DNA from: Aurelia coerulea
Lineage: Eukaryota; Cnidaria; Scyphozoa; Semaeostomeae; Ulmaridae
Direction: 5' to 3'
DNA length: 64,000 nt
Assembly: GCA_039566865.1 (NCBI GenBank)
Contig: CM076956.1
Location: forward strand, 12,783,511-12,847,510
Within the stretch, counting starts at the first letter, position 1. Each line of letters starts with the position of its first letter. Under the pieces are notes generated by a model. That model was not told the origin of the DNA. It searched no databases and worked only from the letters and a program-made list of their open reading frames with translations. The position numbers and the translations under genes are program-made. Of this stretch, positions 11,290 through 22,863 are shown piece by piece.

Positions 11290-11819
11290 ATAACTTTGAG
11301 CAATAAATCTATTTCACTGGCAAATATAGTAAAAGCGATGTATACAAGTTTAATCTAAAGCTTATGGATTACAAAATCAATACTATGATTTTTTAAGATT
11401 AAAGTTGCCACCGCAGAGGCACATTACAAGTGGCACCGTTTTTCTGATACTTCCGATAAGATATCGTGGACGAAATTAAATTTTGAGAAGACAAAATCAT
11501 ACTGGGTGCGCCAAATAAAGCTATCTAGGCCACGAAAAATTGTGCACAAAGCCGATTTTGAACAGTGGCGGATTGATCTCTGTCAGAAATCTTCTGGCGA
11601 TCTTCTTTCGATTTTTCGGCCGCTTACTTCTTGCGTTATAAGCAATGTTATGAAAGTACTTATTCTGGGAATAGTCTAAATCCACCACAAATCAACAACA
11701 TTCTCTAAAGGCTGAGCCAGACAAGACAAGCTCTTGAAGGGAAGCTCTTGGAAACAAATTAGGAATGAACAAGTGGCTTGGTTAATTATGGTCAGTTGCA
11801 CGAGCCTCATCGGTTGATC
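11290..11819. other. No gene recognised
   Basis: No recognisable coding or RNA feature. Confidence 0.5.
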
Positions 11820-11835
11820 GTAGCCTGTGTGCAGA

Positions 11836-12433
11836 AAACAAGGACAGATTTGGTAAGACAATAGCACGAGTTGGTCTTGATTGACACCGTAATTCAAAGC
11901 GATTAGCGATCGCAGACAAAGGAAATTCTCTCAACCAGTGATTCAAAACAAGCGAAGCCGCAAAAGTTTCTCAGAAACCCAGCTAGCTAGCTCGCTTGCT
12001 GTGCATTCCAGAAATTGTATTTAAGAGCAAACATGAGCATATATCGAAAGAAGAAAGATACATCTACACATCTACCTCGTGCATTTTATTTCTTTGGTTC
12101 AGAAGCCGATTGGTAGGCGCTTCAATTCTTTCATTTTTTGGATGTAACAAAAACACTTACTGCTCGGCTTCTGAACCAAAGAAATAAAATGCCCGCGGTA
12201 GATGTGTAGATATATCTTTCTTCTTTCGATATATGCTCATGTTTGCTCTTGATAACATATCTGAAATGCACAATGAGTGCGCTAGCAACTTGGGTTCAGA
12301 GAAACTTTTGCGGCTTCGTTTGTTTTGAATTCATGGCTGAGAGAATTTCCTTTGTCTGCAAACGCTAATCACTTTGAATTCAGGTGTCAACAAAAGCATT
12401 TCGTGCTATTGTGCTACAAAATCCCTTCTTGTT
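11836..12433. mobile_element. Foldback element, hAT-like, abutting the 2588-bp array
   Basis: Same family as 6122-6728. The ends are AAACAAGGACAG... and ...CTTCTTGTT. The arms carry the GCGATTAGCGATCGCAGAC and CCCGCGGTAGATGTGTAGAT segments in inverted order. GTGCAGA flanks both sides (11829-11835, 12435-12441), giving a 7- to 8-bp target duplication. It appears to sit inside a GTAGCCTG-type hairpin element (ends near 11820 and 12510). Confidence 0.75.
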
Positions 12434-12509
12434 CGTGCAGACTCTACTGATGTTTTTCATGGAGGTGGGAACCTTTCTGAAAAGAAATCAGTAGAGTCTG
12501 CAAGCAGGC
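12434..12509. repeat. Right half of a GTAGCCTG-type hairpin element
   Basis: GTGCAGACTCTACTGAT... and ...ATCAGTAGAGTCTGCAAGCA form a hairpin. It ends in GCAGGCTA, which faces GTAGCCTG at 11820. The final TA of GGCTA is the dinucleotide at which the 2588-bp array begins. Confidence 0.55.
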
Positions 12510-12511
12510 TA

Positions 12512-12731
12512 CAATCACTTACAAAATTGTTGAGCCACCCTCAGATTTTCAGTTTTTTGCCTCTGCTTTCCCCCCTCCCCCCTAGTCAATGTTGAAAAAC
12601 CACTAAAAAGTTGCCAAACCACGCCTGTCAGCATGGCCAAGTACTTTTTTCCAAACAACATTGACATGGGGGAAAGGGGGGCCAAAAAACTCATTTTTTT
12701 CAGGGTGGCTCAACAATTTTGTAAGTGATTG
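12512..12731. mobile_element. 220-bp hairpin (MITE-like) at the unit boundary
   Basis: The outer ~30 bp of each arm are perfectly complementary (CAATCACTTACAAAATTGTT GAGCCACCCT in the left arm). Pairing then continues imperfectly through TTTTTTG, a C/G tract and TCAATGTTG to a loop of about 55 bases. Recurs at 15100, 17688, 20276, 22864, 25452 and 28040. In this first copy the left flank is GGCTA; in the others it is TTTCAGA. It has no coding capacity and acts as the repeated junction of the array. Confidence 0.9.
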
Positions 12732-13465
12732 TCTGAAAATGTTGTACCTTTAAGGCGTCATAACTTTAAGGTCTTTCCTTCAAATACTTTCAAATTAACA
12801 GGGCTGGCAATAATTGCATAAAGGCAGTCCTCTATTTTTTTTTTAATTTTTGAACGCTAGTGCGGCCTCGCAGCGTCCCTTAGAAAATATGCTCATTTTG
12901 GCTATTTTTACACCATTGGCCTAGTTGGTTACATCTCTTAATAAGCAGCTGAGGCGTTGGCACATGACAAGATATTTACTGTTATTGCATTAGTAGAATT
13001 CGAATCAACGTTTTGAATTACTAACTTATATTTTTCAAATGAAAATGGCGAAGCAGCACAACTTCCCATTTTCTGCGTGCTTTTCAAAAAAATTGGGTAA
13101 TTCATCGGAATCTGCCTGTTTTTTAAATAAAGTCTGATGCATGGGGAAACGATAATTCGAAGTTGGAAAATTTATTTTGTTAAACATGGCAATATACACG
13201 TTTAAATACAGACTCTTTTAAACAGATAACGTGTCTACCATTACTTCCCTCTGCCTGAAGACTTGTAGGCCTGCAGCCGTCCTAAATTTACCATTGCTAC
13301 GCCTCGCATTTAAAGAAGGAATTTAATTTTCAAACGACTTTACAACATCTATAGTCTCTGTTAGTTGTATCTTCGAGATATAAAACATATTGTTCTACAA
13401 TTACCTCCATAATCGACAAAATATATCCCATATTGTTGTATTTAGAAGGGAATTTATGCACTTGA

Positions 13466-13479
13466 GTGAGCGCGGGAAA
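13466..13479 (+). promoter_or_regulatory. E2F-like site upstream of the Rep-like ORF (present in each unit)
   Basis: GCGCGGGAAA (13470-13479), the complement of the TTTCCCGCGC E2F consensus, lies about 30 bp upstream of the in-frame ATG at 13508. It repeats at the same offset in all six units. The match is seen; regulatory function is inference. Confidence 0.35.
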
Positions 13480-13507
13480 TTTGAAAATTCGACAGTTCGA
13501 CTTCAAA

Positions 13508-13762
13508 ATGGCAGCAAGTTCACCACAGAGCACCATCTTGCTCCTCACCTACAGTCAAGGTGACTTAGACAAGTTTCCAAGTCGTCACAGTTTTACAGAT
13601 GTTGTGGTTGAGTGTTTTGCAGTAAGGATTATCCGTATTTCAATGTGGGAAACTTCACTTGAACGGCATAAGAATGGGGGGTTTTCATTACCATCGGTAT
13701 TACTTTCATACGATGACAACTCGCTGCCCTGTGTTTACGGAGAAACACAGGCCTTTGTCTAA
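13508..13762 (+). pseudogene. HUH-type Rep-like N-terminal relic, unit 1
   Basis: HUH replication initiators nick DNA at an origin and start rolling-circle replication. The frame from ATG 13508 (context AAAATGG) reads MAASSPQSTILLLTYSQ. LLTYSQ resembles Rep motif I, and DLDKFPSRHSFTDVVVECF resembles cnidarian genomic Rep-like proteins as I remember them. Next comes W-SLERHKNGG, the usual lead-in to motif II. The motif-II-type triplet HYH is encoded at 13686-13694 but in the +1 frame relative to the lead-in, so a one-base shift breaks the motif. No motif III (YxxK) or helicase domain follows; the frame stops at 13762. An upstream in-frame ATG at 13466 is less likely. This is a truncated, inactive relic. 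The family assignment is from motif memory only. Confidence 0.55.
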
Positions 13763-15099
13763 ATTCTTTCATTGCCGTCATGATCGAGAAATTTCACCTT
13801 AAAACATATGACAACTGAGAAAATTGTTTAACCTTGTTTGTTCGGTTCGCAATCGCAAAGTAATGTTGCTACCAGTATTTGTCATGCTGCTTGAGGGGTG
13901 ACAATAACGGCTCCATGCTTTATTGGCCAATATTCCTCTATTCTTTAAATGCCAAATGAATGAAAAGGGTATATGTTTCCCCTTTGAAACCAGCATTAGT
14001 TCTTTTGGAACTACTTATAAACGATAACAAACAATTTATCATCGGACCACTGAACTGCAATTGTTCAAGAGGTCAAATCACTAAATGATAGACTGAGTGA
14101 GTGATCTTGAACATTGCTCGCCAACAATTCTCACTTTTTAAAGTTTCTTGTGCGTCCAAGAAAGTTGACGAACAAATAAACGAAGCCACCCAAGATGTAG
14201 CAAAAGCCCGTGGGTACACATAGGCTAGCGTTTTACTCAAAAATTCTACACTGATTAGATGCAAAATGACTAAAACTTCAACAATTCCCACTTTTATAGC
14301 TACTAAAAAGGATTTCAAAAATATTTTAAAGGTACTAAAAACGAGCAATGTTGGTAAATTGGTTCAATTTCAACTCACCGCGGAGATTTTTTATTCTCAT
14401 TGGTCTGCAGTGAGAGTGTCTGCTCATACTCACAAGATAATATGCGTTTTGCGCAAAGTTTTTTCGTTTTTCTTCGTTAGAAACAAGGAATACAAACGAG
14501 CAATGTTGGTGAGCATTGTAGTGAGCCTTGTGGCGAGCACTGATGACGTAATTCACCATGAACACACACGAACCAGATGGCAATGTTACAGTCGTATATC
14601 GATTATAATTGTAAATAGAACATTTTATTCAATTGTATCACTCAAACATATAGAATATCATCACTATAAAATTCTGTTGTAAAAATGACGTTTATGAACA
14701 GCGTTTAAGAACAATATAGCCAGTCAAAGGGAGAATTCCATACAAATAGGCCAAACGAAAATACCCTCTCCCACCCTAGTTGCATCGCAGTTGCCAGAGT
14801 ATAGATTGAAGGCAAATGAAACTAAGAATCATATCAATATCTTACAAGATTGAAGCTAAAGGGAAAGTACGTCAAAAAAATGAAAATTTCGAGAAAACTA
14901 TGCAATTATGCTATTTTCTTGCAAAATGGCGAAAAGGTGCCTTTTTCAAAAATCTCGTAAATTATTTACAGTTGGTAAAACATTTTAAAAACAACACATT
15001 TTGAAACTATGTGTCAATAACATGCCAAGTACAAAATTTCATGCAGTTGGCCTCGGTACTCTTTGTGTAAACTGAAGTCGAAGTTGCGAGCATTTCAGA

Positions 15100-17687
15100 C
15101 AATCACTTACAAAATTGTTGAGCCACCCTCAGATTTTCAGTTTTTTGCCTCTGCTTTCCCCCCTCCCCCCTAGTCAATGTTGAAAAACCACTAAAAAGTT
15201 GCCAAACCACGCCTGTCAGCATGGCCAAGTACTTTTTTCCAAACAACATTGACATGGGGGAAAGGGGGGCCAAAAAACTCATTTTTTTCAGGGTGGCTCA
15301 ACAATTTTGTAAGTGATTGTCTGAAAATGTTGTACCTTTAAGGCGTCATAACTTTAAGGTCTTTCCTTCAAATACTTTCAAATTAACAGGGCTGGCAATA
15401 ATTGCATAAAGGCAGTCCTCTATTTTTTTTTTAATTTTTGAACGCTAGTGCGGCCTCGCAGCGTCCCTTAGAAAATATGCTCATTTTGGCTATTTTTACA
15501 CCATTGGCCTAGTTGGTTACATCTCTTAATAAGCAGCTGAGGCGTTGGCACATGACAAGATATTTACTGTTATTGCATTAGTAGAATTCGAATCAACGTT
15601 TTGAATTACTAACTTATATTTTTCAAATGAAAATGGCGAAGCAGCACAACTTCCCATTTTCTGCGTGCTTTTCAAAAAAATTGGGTAATTCATCGGAATC
15701 TGCCTGTTTTTTAAATAAAGTCTGATGCATGGGGAAACGATAATTCGAAGTTGGAAAATTTATTTTGTTAAACATGGCAATATACACGTTTAAATACAGA
15801 CTCTTTTAAACAGATAACGTGTCTACCATTACTTCCCTCTGCCTGAAGACTTGTAGGCCTGCAGCCGTCCTAAATTTACCATTGCTACGCCTCGCATTTA
15901 AAGAAGGAATTTAATTTTCAAACGACTTTACAACATCTATAGTCTCTGTTAGTTGTATCTTCGAGATATAAAACATATTGTTCTACAATTACCTCCATAA
16001 TCGACAAAATATATCCCATATTGTTGTATTTAGAAGGGAATTTATGCACTTGAGTGAGCGCGGGAAATTTGAAAATTCGACAGTTCGACTTCAAAATGGC
16101 AGCAAGTTCACCACAGAGCACCATCTTGCTCCTCACCTACAGTCAAGGTGACTTAGACAAGTTTCCAAGTCGTCACAGTTTTACAGATGTTGTGGTTGAG
16201 TGTTTTGCAGTAAGGATTATCCGTATTTCAATGTGGGAAACTTCACTTGAACGGCATAAGAATGGGGGGTTTTCATTACCATCGGTATTACTTTCATACG
16301 ATGACAACTCGCTGCCCTGTGTTTACGGAGAAACACAGGCCTTTGTCTAAATTCTTTCATTGCCGTCATGATCGAGAAATTTCACCTTAAAACATATGAC
16401 AACTGAGAAAATTGTTTAACCTTGTTTGTTCGGTTCGCAATCGCAAAGTAATGTTGCTACCAGTATTTGTCATGCTGCTTGAGGGGTGACAATAACGGCT
16501 CCATGCTTTATTGGCCAATATTCCTCTATTCTTTAAATGCCAAATGAATGAAAAGGGTATATGTTTCCCCTTTGAAACCAGCATTAGTTCTTTTGGAACT
16601 ACTTATAAACGATAACAAACAATTTATCATCGGACCACTGAACTGCAATTGTTCAAGAGGTCAAATCACTAAATGATAGACTGAGTGAGTGATCTTGAAC
16701 ATTGCTCGCCAACAATTCTCACTTTTTAAAGTTTCTTGTGCGTCCAAGAAAGTTGACGAACAAATAAACGAAGCCACCCAAGATGTAGCAAAAGCCCGTG
16801 GGTACACATAGGCTAGCGTTTTACTCAAAAATTCTACACTGATTAGATGCAAAATGACTAAAACTTCAACAATTCCCACTTTTATAGCTACTAAAAAGGA
16901 TTTCAAAAATATTTTAAAGGTACTAAAAACGAGCAATGTTGGTAAATTGGTTCAATTTCAACTCACCGCGGAGATTTTTTATTCTCATTGGTCTGCAGTG
17001 AGAGTGTCTGCTCATACTCACAAGATAATATGCGTTTTGCGCAAAGTTTTTTCGTTTTTCTTCGTTAGAAACAAGGAATACAAACGAGCAATGTTGGTGA
17101 GCATTGTAGTGAGCCTTGTGGCGAGCACTGATGACGTAATTCACCATGAACACACACGAACCAGATGGCAATGTTACAGTCGTATATCGATTATAATTGT
17201 AAATAGAACATTTTATTCAATTGTATCACTCAAACATATAGAATATCATCACTATAAAATTCTGTTGTAAAAATGACGTTTATGAACAGCGTTTAAGAAC
17301 AATATAGCCAGTCAAAGGGAGAATTCCATACAAATAGGCCAAACGAAAATACCCTCTCCCACCCTAGTTGCATCGCAGTTGCCAGAGTATAGATTGAAGG
17401 CAAATGAAACTAAGAATCATATCAATATCTTACAAGATTGAAGCTAAAGGGAAAGTACGTCAAAAAAATGAAAATTTCGAGAAAACTATGCAATTATGCT
17501 ATTTTCTTGCAAAATGGCGAAAAGGTGCCTTTTTCAAAAATCTCGTAAATTATTTACAGTTGGTAAAACATTTTAAAAACAACACATTTTGAAACTATGT
17601 GTCAATAACATGCCAAGTACAAAATTTCATGCAGTTGGCCTCGGTACTCTTTGTGTAAACTGAAGTCGAAGTTGCGAGCATTTCAGA
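15100..17687. repeat. Array unit 2
   Basis: Hairpin 15100-15319, spacer 15320-17687. C at the variable site 17569. Otherwise the same as unit 1 as far as I can see. Confidence 0.95.
16096..16350 (+). pseudogene. HUH-type Rep-like relic, unit 2
   Basis: Same translation and same one-base displacement of the HYH-coding triplet as in unit 1. Confidence 0.55.
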
Positions 17688-20275
17688 CAATCACTTACAA
17701 AATTGTTGAGCCACCCTCAGATTTTCAGTTTTTTGCCTCTGCTTTCCCCCCTCCCCCCTAGTCAATGTTGAAAAACCACTAAAAAGTTGCCAAACCACGC
17801 CTGTCAGCATGGCCAAGTACTTTTTTCCAAACAACATTGACATGGGGGAAAGGGGGGCCAAAAAACTCATTTTTTTCAGGGTGGCTCAACAATTTTGTAA
17901 GTGATTGTCTGAAAATGTTGTACCTTTAAGGCGTCATAACTTTAAGGTCTTTCCTTCAAATACTTTCAAATTAACAGGGCTGGCAATAATTGCATAAAGG
18001 CAGTCCTCTATTTTTTTTTTAATTTTTGAACGCTAGTGCGGCCTCGCAGCGTCCCTTAGAAAATATGCTCATTTTGGCTATTTTTACACCATTGGCCTAG
18101 TTGGTTACATCTCTTAATAAGCAGCTGAGGCGTTGGCACATGACAAGATATTTACTGTTATTGCATTAGTAGAATTCGAATCAACGTTTTGAATTACTAA
18201 CTTATATTTTTCAAATGAAAATGGCGAAGCAGCACAACTTCCCATTTTCTGCGTGCTTTTCAAAAAAATTGGGTAATTCATCGGAATCTGCCTGTTTTTT
18301 AAATAAAGTCTGATGCATGGGGAAACGATAATTCGAAGTTGGAAAATTTATTTTGTTAAACATGGCAATATACACGTTTAAATACAGACTCTTTTAAACA
18401 GATAACGTGTCTACCATTACTTCCCTCTGCCTGAAGACTTGTAGGCCTGCAGCCGTCCTAAATTTACCATTGCTACGCCTCGCATTTAAAGAAGGAATTT
18501 AATTTTCAAACGACTTTACAACATCTATAGTCTCTGTTAGTTGTATCTTCGAGATATAAAACATATTGTTCTACAATTACCTCCATAATCGACAAAATAT
18601 ATCCCATATTGTTGTATTTAGAAGGGAATTTATGCACTTGAGTGAGCGCGGGAAATTTGAAAATTCGACAGTTCGACTTCAAAATGGCAGCAAGTTCACC
18701 ACAGAGCACCATCTTGCTCCTCACCTACAGTCAAGGTGACTTAGACAAGTTTCCAAGTCGTCACAGTTTTACAGATGTTGTGGTTGAGTGTTTTGCAGTA
18801 AGGATTATCCGTATTTCAATGTGGGAAACTTCACTTGAACGGCATAAGAATGGGGGGTTTTCATTACCATCGGTATTACTTTCATACGATGACAACTCGC
18901 TGCCCTGTGTTTACGGAGAAACACAGGCCTTTGTCTAAATTCTTTCATTGCCGTCATGATCGAGAAATTTCACCTTAAAACATATGACAACTGAGAAAAT
19001 TGTTTAACCTTGTTTGTTCGGTTCGCAATCGCAAAGTAATGTTGCTACCAGTATTTGTCATGCTGCTTGAGGGGTGACAATAACGGCTCCATGCTTTATT
19101 GGCCAATATTCCTCTATTCTTTAAATGCCAAATGAATGAAAAGGGTATATGTTTCCCCTTTGAAACCAGCATTAGTTCTTTTGGAACTACTTATAAACGA
19201 TAACAAACAATTTATCATCGGACCACTGAACTGCAATTGTTCAAGAGGTCAAATCACTAAATGATAGACTGAGTGAGTGATCTTGAACATTGCTCGCCAA
19301 CAATTCTCACTTTTTAAAGTTTCTTGTGCGTCCAAGAAAGTTGACGAACAAATAAACGAAGCCACCCAAGATGTAGCAAAAGCCCGTGGGTACACATAGG
19401 CTAGCGTTTTACTCAAAAATTCTACACTGATTAGATGCAAAATGACTAAAACTTCAACAATTCCCACTTTTATAGCTACTAAAAAGGATTTCAAAAATAT
19501 TTTAAAGGTACTAAAAACGAGCAATGTTGGTAAATTGGTTCAATTTCAACTCACCGCGGAGATTTTTTATTCTCATTGGTCTGCAGTGAGAGTGTCTGCT
19601 CATACTCACAAGATAATATGCGTTTTGCGCAAAGTTTTTTCGTTTTTCTTCGTTAGAAACAAGGAATACAAACGAGCAATGTTGGTGAGCATTGTAGTGA
19701 GCCTTGTGGCGAGCACTGATGACGTAATTCACCATGAACACACACGAACCAGATGGCAATGTTACAGTCGTATATCGATTATAATTGTAAATAGAACATT
19801 TTATTCAATTGTATCACTCAAACATATAGAATATCATCACTATAAAATTCTGTTGTAAAAATGACGTTTATGAACAGCGTTTAAGAACAATATAGCCAGT
19901 CAAAGGGAGAATTCCATACAAATAGGCCAAACGAAAATACCCTCTCCCACCCTAGTTGCATCGCAGTTGCCAGAGTATAGATTGAAGGCAAATGAAACTA
20001 AGAATCATATCAATATCTTACAAGATTGAAGCTAAAGGGAAAGTACGTCAAAAAAATGAAAATTTCGAGAAAACTATGCAATTATGCTATTTTCTTGCAA
20101 AATGGCGAAAAGGTGCCTTTTTCAAAAATCTCGTAAATTATTTACAGTTGGTAAAAAATTTTAAAAACAACACATTTTGAAACTATGTGTCAATAACATG
20201 CCAAGTACAAAATTTCATGCAGTTGGCCTCGGTACTCTTTGTGTAAACTGAAGTCGAAGTTGCGAGCATTTCAGA
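17688..20275. repeat. Array unit 3
   Basis: Hairpin 17688-17907. A at the variable site 20157, which changes His to Asn in a short chance frame. Confidence 0.95.
18684..18938 (+). pseudogene. HUH-type Rep-like relic, unit 3
   Basis: Identical to the unit 1 copy at the protein level. Confidence 0.55.
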
Positions 20276-22863
20276 CAATCACTTACAAAATTGTTGAGCC
20301 ACCCTCAGATTTTCAGTTTTTTGCCTCTGCTTTCCCCCCTCCCCCCTAGTCAATGTTGAAAAACCACTAAAAAGTTGCCAAACCACGCCTGTCAGCATGG
20401 CCAAGTACTTTTTTCCAAACAACATTGACATGGGGGAAAGGGGGGCCAAAAAACTCATTTTTTTCAGGGTGGCTCAACAATTTTGTAAGTGATTGTCTGA
20501 AAATGTTGTACCTTTAAGGCGTCATAACTTTAAGGTCTTTCCTTCAAATACTTTCAAATTAACAGGGCTGGCAATAATTGCATAAAGGCAGTCCTCTATT
20601 TTTTTTTTAATTTTTGAACGCTAGTGCGGCCTCGCAGCGTCCCTTAGAAAATATGCTCATTTTGGCTATTTTTACACCATTGGCCTAGTTGGTTACATCT
20701 CTTAATAAGCAGCTGAGGCGTTGGCACATGACAAGATATTTACTGTTATTGCATTAGTAGAATTCGAATCAACGTTTTGAATTACTAACTTATATTTTTC
20801 AAATGAAAATGGCGAAGCAGCACAACTTCCCATTTTCTGCGTGCTTTTCAAAAAAATTGGGTAATTCATCGGAATCTGCCTGTTTTTTAAATAAAGTCTG
20901 ATGCATGGGGAAACGATAATTCGAAGTTGGAAAATTTATTTTGTTAAACATGGCAATATACACGTTTAAATACAGACTCTTTTAAACAGATAACGTGTCT
21001 ACCATTACTTCCCTCTGCCTGAAGACTTGTAGGCCTGCAGCCGTCCTAAATTTACCATTGCTACGCCTCGCATTTAAAGAAGGAATTTAATTTTCAAACG
21101 ACTTTACAACATCTATAGTCTCTGTTAGTTGTATCTTCGAGATATAAAACATATTGTTCTACAATTACCTCCATAATCGACAAAATATATCCCATATTGT
21201 TGTATTTAGAAGGGAATTTATGCACTTGAGTGAGCGCGGGAAATTTGAAAATTCGACAGTTCGACTTCAAAATGGCAGCAAGTTCACCACAGAGCACCAT
21301 CTTGCTCCTCACCTACAGTCAAGGTGACTTAGACAAGTTTCCAAGTCGTCACAGTTTTACAGATGTTGTGGTTGAGTGTTTTGCAGTAAGGATTATCCGT
21401 ATTTCAATGTGGGAAACTTCACTTGAACGGCATAAGAATGGGGGGTTTTCATTACCATCGGTATTACTTTCATACGATGACAACTCGCTGCCCTGTGTTT
21501 ACGGAGAAACACAGGCCTTTGTCTAAATTCTTTCATTGCCGTCATGATCGAGAAATTTCACCTTAAAACATATGACAACTGAGAAAATTGTTTAACCTTG
21601 TTTGTTCGGTTCGCAATCGCAAAGTAATGTTGCTACCAGTATTTGTCATGCTGCTTGAGGGGTGACAATAACGGCTCCATGCTTTATTGGCCAATATTCC
21701 TCTATTCTTTAAATGCCAAATGAATGAAAAGGGTATATGTTTCCCCTTTGAAACCAGCATTAGTTCTTTTGGAACTACTTATAAACGATAACAAACAATT
21801 TATCATCGGACCACTGAACTGCAATTGTTCAAGAGGTCAAATCACTAAATGATAGACTGAGTGAGTGATCTTGAACATTGCTCGCCAACAATTCTCACTT
21901 TTTAAAGTTTCTTGTGCGTCCAAGAAAGTTGACGAACAAATAAACGAAGCCACCCAAGATGTAGCAAAAGCCCGTGGGTACACATAGGCTAGCGTTTTAC
22001 TCAAAAATTCTACACTGATTAGATGCAAAATGACTAAAACTTCAACAATTCCCACTTTTATAGCTACTAAAAAGGATTTCAAAAATATTTTAAAGGTACT
22101 AAAAACGAGCAATGTTGGTAAATTGGTTCAATTTCAACTCACCGCGGAGATTTTTTATTCTCATTGGTCTGCAGTGAGAGTGTCTGCTCATACTCACAAG
22201 ATAATATGCGTTTTGCGCAAAGTTTTTTCGTTTTTCTTCGTTAGAAACAAGGAATACAAACGAGCAATGTTGGTGAGCATTGTAGTGAGCCTTGTGGCGA
22301 GCACTGATGACGTAATTCACCATGAACACACACGAACCAGATGGCAATGTTACAGTCGTATATCGATTATAATTGTAAATAGAACATTTTATTCAATTGT
22401 ATCACTCAAACATATAGAATATCATCACTATAAAATTCTGTTGTAAAAATGACGTTTATGAACAGCGTTTAAGAACAATATAGCCAGTCAAAGGGAGAAT
22501 TCCATACAAATAGGCCAAACGAAAATACCCTCTCCCACCCTAGTTGCATCGCAGTTGCCAGAGTATAGATTGAAGGCAAATGAAACTAAGAATCATATCA
22601 ATATCTTACAAGATTGAAGCTAAAGGGAAAGTACGTCAAAAAAATGAAAATTTCGAGAAAACTATGCAATTATGCTATTTTCTTGCAAAATGGCGAAAAG
22701 GTGCCTTTTTCAAAAATCTCGTAAATTATTTACAGTTGGTAAAAAATTTTAAAAACAACACATTTTGAAACTATGTGTCAATAACATGCCAAGTACAAAA
22801 TTTCATGCAGTTGGCCTCGGTACTCTTTGTGTAAACTGAAGTCGAAGTTGCGAGCATTTCAGA
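20276..22863. repeat. Array unit 4
   Basis: Hairpin 20276-20495. A at the variable site 22745. Confidence 0.95.
21272..21526 (+). pseudogene. HUH-type Rep-like relic, unit 4
   Basis: Identical to the unit 1 copy at the protein level. Confidence 0.55.

Larger units (their letters stand above)
12512..15099. repeat. Array unit 1
   Basis: Hairpin 12512-12731, spacer 12732-15099. This unit carries C at the variable site 14981. Confidence 0.95.

Noticed and set aside
13690..13705. Rolling-circle origin nonanucleotide (NANTATTAC) near the Rep-like relic
   Set aside because: GGTATTAC at about 13697 fails the second-position A and lies in no hairpin loop. The 220-bp hairpin loop has no such motif either.
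14266..14682. 138-codon ORF repeated six times in the array
   Set aside because: Its composition is not gene-like, it has no domain, and it overlaps equally long antisense frames. It recurs only because the DNA is repeated.
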